From Candidatus Iainarchaeum sp. (GTDB taxonomy: Archaea; Iainarchaeota; Iainarchaeia; Iainarchaeales; GCA-2688035), in the NCBI GenBank assembly GCA_017609945.1, contig JAFCCZ010000060.1, positions 1 through 5,546 on the forward strand: DNA of 5,546 nucleotides. Reading direction: 5' to 3'. The notes under the pieces were generated by a model. The model did not search any database, had not been told where the DNA came from, and was given only the letters and a program-made list of their open reading frames with translations. This document shows, one piece after another, positions 5,001 to 5,546 of the stretch; the first letter of the stretch is position 1, and every line of letters starts with the position of its first letter. The position numbers and the translations under genes are program-made.

Positions 5001-5546
5001 ACACGAAACTGTTCATTCAAACTGGTTTTAATGGTGAATGTTCTAGCCTTCAGTTTTGTGATGTGAGTTATTTTTCCCTTTGCAATTTTCATTCTGTTGT
5101 CAAGCCCAAAAACAGACACAGGCTTCTGCAATTCGACAATCTTTAACCTTCCGTCATTAACAAGTTTACCTTGTTCTACAGCCTCGGCAAAAAGCCGGCT
5201 GGCGGTTTTTGTTCCAACAGGATTTGTCAAAATAGGAGTATTTCCATCTACACACATGATTTCTGGCGCATTTACCGAAGTAAAATGGGCCTGAGTTTCG
5301 TTTGCAACCGCCTTTGCTAGAAGGGTTTTGCCGGTCCCGGGTGGACCGTAAAGAAGAACCCCCTTTGGCGGGCTGATCCCAAGCTTCCTGAAAAGCTCAG
5401 GGTGATTCATTGGCAACTCAATTAGTTCCCTTACCTTTCTTATCGGCTCGTCAAGGCCACCAATGTCCTCATATGCCACGTTGGGTATTCCTTCAAGCTC
5501 GCCCTTGGTGGGCTTTTCCTTCAAAACAAACTGCGTAAAGTCGGTT
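2096..5546 (-). CDS. cdc48: CDC48/VAT-type double AAA+ ATPase, intein-containing, 5' partial
   Basis: A hexameric ATP-driven unfoldase that threads proteins through its pore. The frame is open to the window edge (TDFTQFV continues before the TTG at 5524), so the start and the N-terminal double-psi-barrel domain are outside. Numbering here is from 5524. D1: Walker A GPPGTGKT 60-67, intein 91-527, pore loop KFVG 529-532, Walker B IIFIDE 552-557, sensor AATN 597-600, Arg fingers in RRPGR 610-614. Linker: the conserved IDLEEE..IPPEVLE stretch, about 742-755. D2: Walker A GPPGCGKT 830-837, pore loop MWVG 862-865, Walker B IVFFDE 885-890, AATN 931-934, RPGR 945-948. All catalytic motifs are intact. 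From RPGR to the [SV]GADL lid motif there are 108 residues in D1 and 131 in D2, against about 48 in typical homologues (recalled), so both lids carry inserts. The protein ends in SYVG, not a strict HbYX proteasome-docking tail. Without intein and inserts the visible length fits a normal D1-D2 pair. Confidence 0.95.
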   Translation of the reverse strand, partial: TDFTQFVLKEKPTKGELEGIPNVAYEDIGGLDEPIRKVRELIELPMNHPELFRKLGISPPKGVLLYGPPGTGKTLLAKAVANETQAHFTSVNAPEIMCVDGNTPILTNPVGTKTASRLFAEAVEQGKLVNDGRLKIVELQKPVSVFGLDNRMKIAKGKITHITKLKARTFTIKTSLNEQFRVSANQPFAVLDSFGNIAWRTADQLNAGDLIAFAKEIPNGKTVEFTNNGSPNFPKKSSKDLLYLLGLMYSEGCLEKDGLCFANLDTGLKETFAELCKKLFGLNAKIKKEKALCYSKALRKYFIEVIGYPIGRKRNYSLPKWFFSLSREETTAFVTGFWEGDGTVSKGTGGYPTIRIYAVGKNVLKDLCILLRKLGIVSKIEPWNTKYGKMFALTFIGNRSRELFVELIDSKTSKFTIVRKWYASRKKTGDDFPIPNISPFLKQVKTKKKLVYGRGIPESATERYISGRDRLTQRKLVEINRHLKERKLAKIANSDLRWCEVKNVISCGEETLFDFTVEPFNNFLAGHSLVVMHNSKFVGEAEERIRQIFKDAEENTPSIIFIDEIDAIAPKRGEVIGEVERRVVAQILASMDGLEARGNVIVIAATNRVNSIDEALRRPGRFDREIEFPVPNKKARKEILQIHTRGMPLATPLENDYISRAVKELNGKDEPNEQTSQLLLKLKQFKTIKEKRSFLDSLEAKDKSKISSLLVSALLDEFAERLYGFVGADLEALAKEAAMRALRRYLPKIDLEEEHIPPEVLENLEVNRKDFMNGLKDVQPSALREVAIEIPNVKWDDIGGLSRVKEELKQAIEWPLKNPESFKKMGIRPPSGVLLFGPPGCGKTLLAKAVATESEANFISIKGPELLSMWVGESEKGIRKIFRRARQVAPAIVFFDEIDSIASRRGEGPGSHVGDRVLNQLLTELDGVEALHNVVFVAATNRPDLLDPGIMRPGRIDKLINVPAPDKKARLSILKVHTKPIADKKMLEFSLTNAERLNMLKKYANSEKEQLNEDELKKLANQSVSFGEKHITQLVKDTETLANNEKGTKHKLITIEHFGEAMKKIKSSLVDLEDIAKATDGFSGADLEGLVRESALLALKENNLKPSKVQKEHFGAVLKKMKPSITEETEEAYEEFKESHSAFKPSYVG
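2171..2506 (-). repeat. tandem 56-residue repeat: duplicated D2 lid in CDC48
   Basis: Residues 1007-1062 (DNA 2339-2506) and 1063-1118 (DNA 2171-2338) align over 56 positions without a gap, with 17 identities by hand count. These include paired LV, LA, the EHFG block and KK.K.S near the end. Copy 2 is the normal C-terminal lid with its GFSGADLE motif. Copy 1 keeps the hydrophobic pattern but has FGEKHIT there. Copy 1 together with about 35 residues before it makes up the D2 lid insertion (about 973-1062, DNA 2339-2608). GC over 2341-2600 is about 32%, against about 53% over 2601-2760. Copy 1 may be an old, degenerate duplication or a lid taken from another AAA+ protein. Confidence 0.65.
3401..3595 (-). 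other. about 60-residue AT-rich insertion in the D1 helical lid of CDC48
   Basis: Residues about 644-708 (after HTRGMPLA, before DEFAERLYGFVGADL) take the place of a few residues in ordinary CDC48. The segment is Lys-, Leu- and Ser-rich, without Cys or Trp, and is probably helical. I see no known domain and no internal repeat in it. GC over 3391-3540 is about 33%, against about 51-55% on both sides. The 3541-3595 part is nearer host composition, so the true junction may be around 3540. It stays in frame and is too short to be an intein. Confidence 0.75.
3944..5254 (-). mobile_element. intein with LAGLIDADG homing endonuclease in CDC48 D1
   Basis: A 437-residue intein lies between ..NAPEIM and SKFVGEAEE, directly before D1 pore loop 1; removing it restores a standard CDC48 sequence. 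Block A is CVDGNTPILT with nucleophile Cys1. Block B reads VSANQPF, with Gln where inteins usually have His (..TPNHPF). Block F reads LFDFTVEPFNNFLA, and block G ends VVMHN with penultimate His and terminal Asn. The +1 residue is Ser. The endonuclease has two dodecapeptide motifs, LLGLMYSEG (Glu at intein residue 154) and FVTGFWEGDG (Asp at 244), so both metal-binding acids are present and it may be active. GC in the sampled part 4201-4500 is about 34%, against about 53% in flanking ATPase sequence. An unspliced protein would have D1 broken at its pore loop, so splicing should be needed for function. Whether this is a catalogued CDC48 insertion point could not be checked. Confidence 0.95.

Noticed and set aside
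5522..5524. TTG at 5524 as the real start of the ATPase
   Set aside because: The frame stays open to the window edge, and the preceding residues (TDFTQFV) fit the end of a CDC48 N-domain, so the gene is cut off by the window.

Overview
The window is archaeal. The evidence is a CDC48/VAT-type double AAA+ ATPase whose coding sequence is interrupted by an intein, several short proteins with archaeal class III (prepilin-type) signal peptides, TATA-like boxes with apparently leaderless starts, and very tight packing (20-nt same-strand overlap, 18-nt convergent overlap, convergent stops one base apart). The small pilin-like genes and the packing would suit a DPANN-type lineage such as Micrarchaeota or Diapherotrites, but that is a guess.

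Left part (1-1401): four short genes, each coding a basic N-terminus, a prepilin-type cleavage site and one long hydrophobic helix. Two read rightward (29-496 and 477-824, overlapping, with SD-like boxes at the same 8-nt spacing). Two read leftward (1219-1401, then 807-1253). The pairs converge and overlap tail to tail. They look like minor pilins or pseudopilins of a type IV pilus-like surface structure. A preceding gene may end inside the first 45 bases. The divergent spacer 1402-1503 holds TATA-like elements for both directions, a perfect inverted repeat and a 10-bp direct repeat.

Middle (1504-2094): an integral-membrane M50/site-2-protease-family metalloprotease with HELAH and LDG zinc-ligand motifs.

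Right part (2096-5546, minus strand): most of a CDC48/VAT AAA+ unfoldase. Its N-terminal substrate/cofactor domain lies beyond the window edge. A 437-residue intein with a LAGLIDADG homing endonuclease sits in the first ATPase domain (D1), directly before pore loop 1. Cys1, the His-Asn end and the +1 Ser are present, but the usual block B histidine is Gln. Both ATPase domains also carry an unusual insertion at the same place in the helical lid, about 60 extra residues in D1 and about 83 in D2. Much of the D2 insertion aligns without gaps to the D2 lid that follows it, which suggests a degenerate second lid. By hand count the intein and both inserts are about 32-34% GC, while adjoining ATPase coding DNA is about 51-55%.

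Pilins, intramembrane protease and unfoldase may all serve envelope biogenesis and protein quality control, but no operon links them. The most noteworthy part of the window is the CDC48 gene with its three AT-rich insertions.
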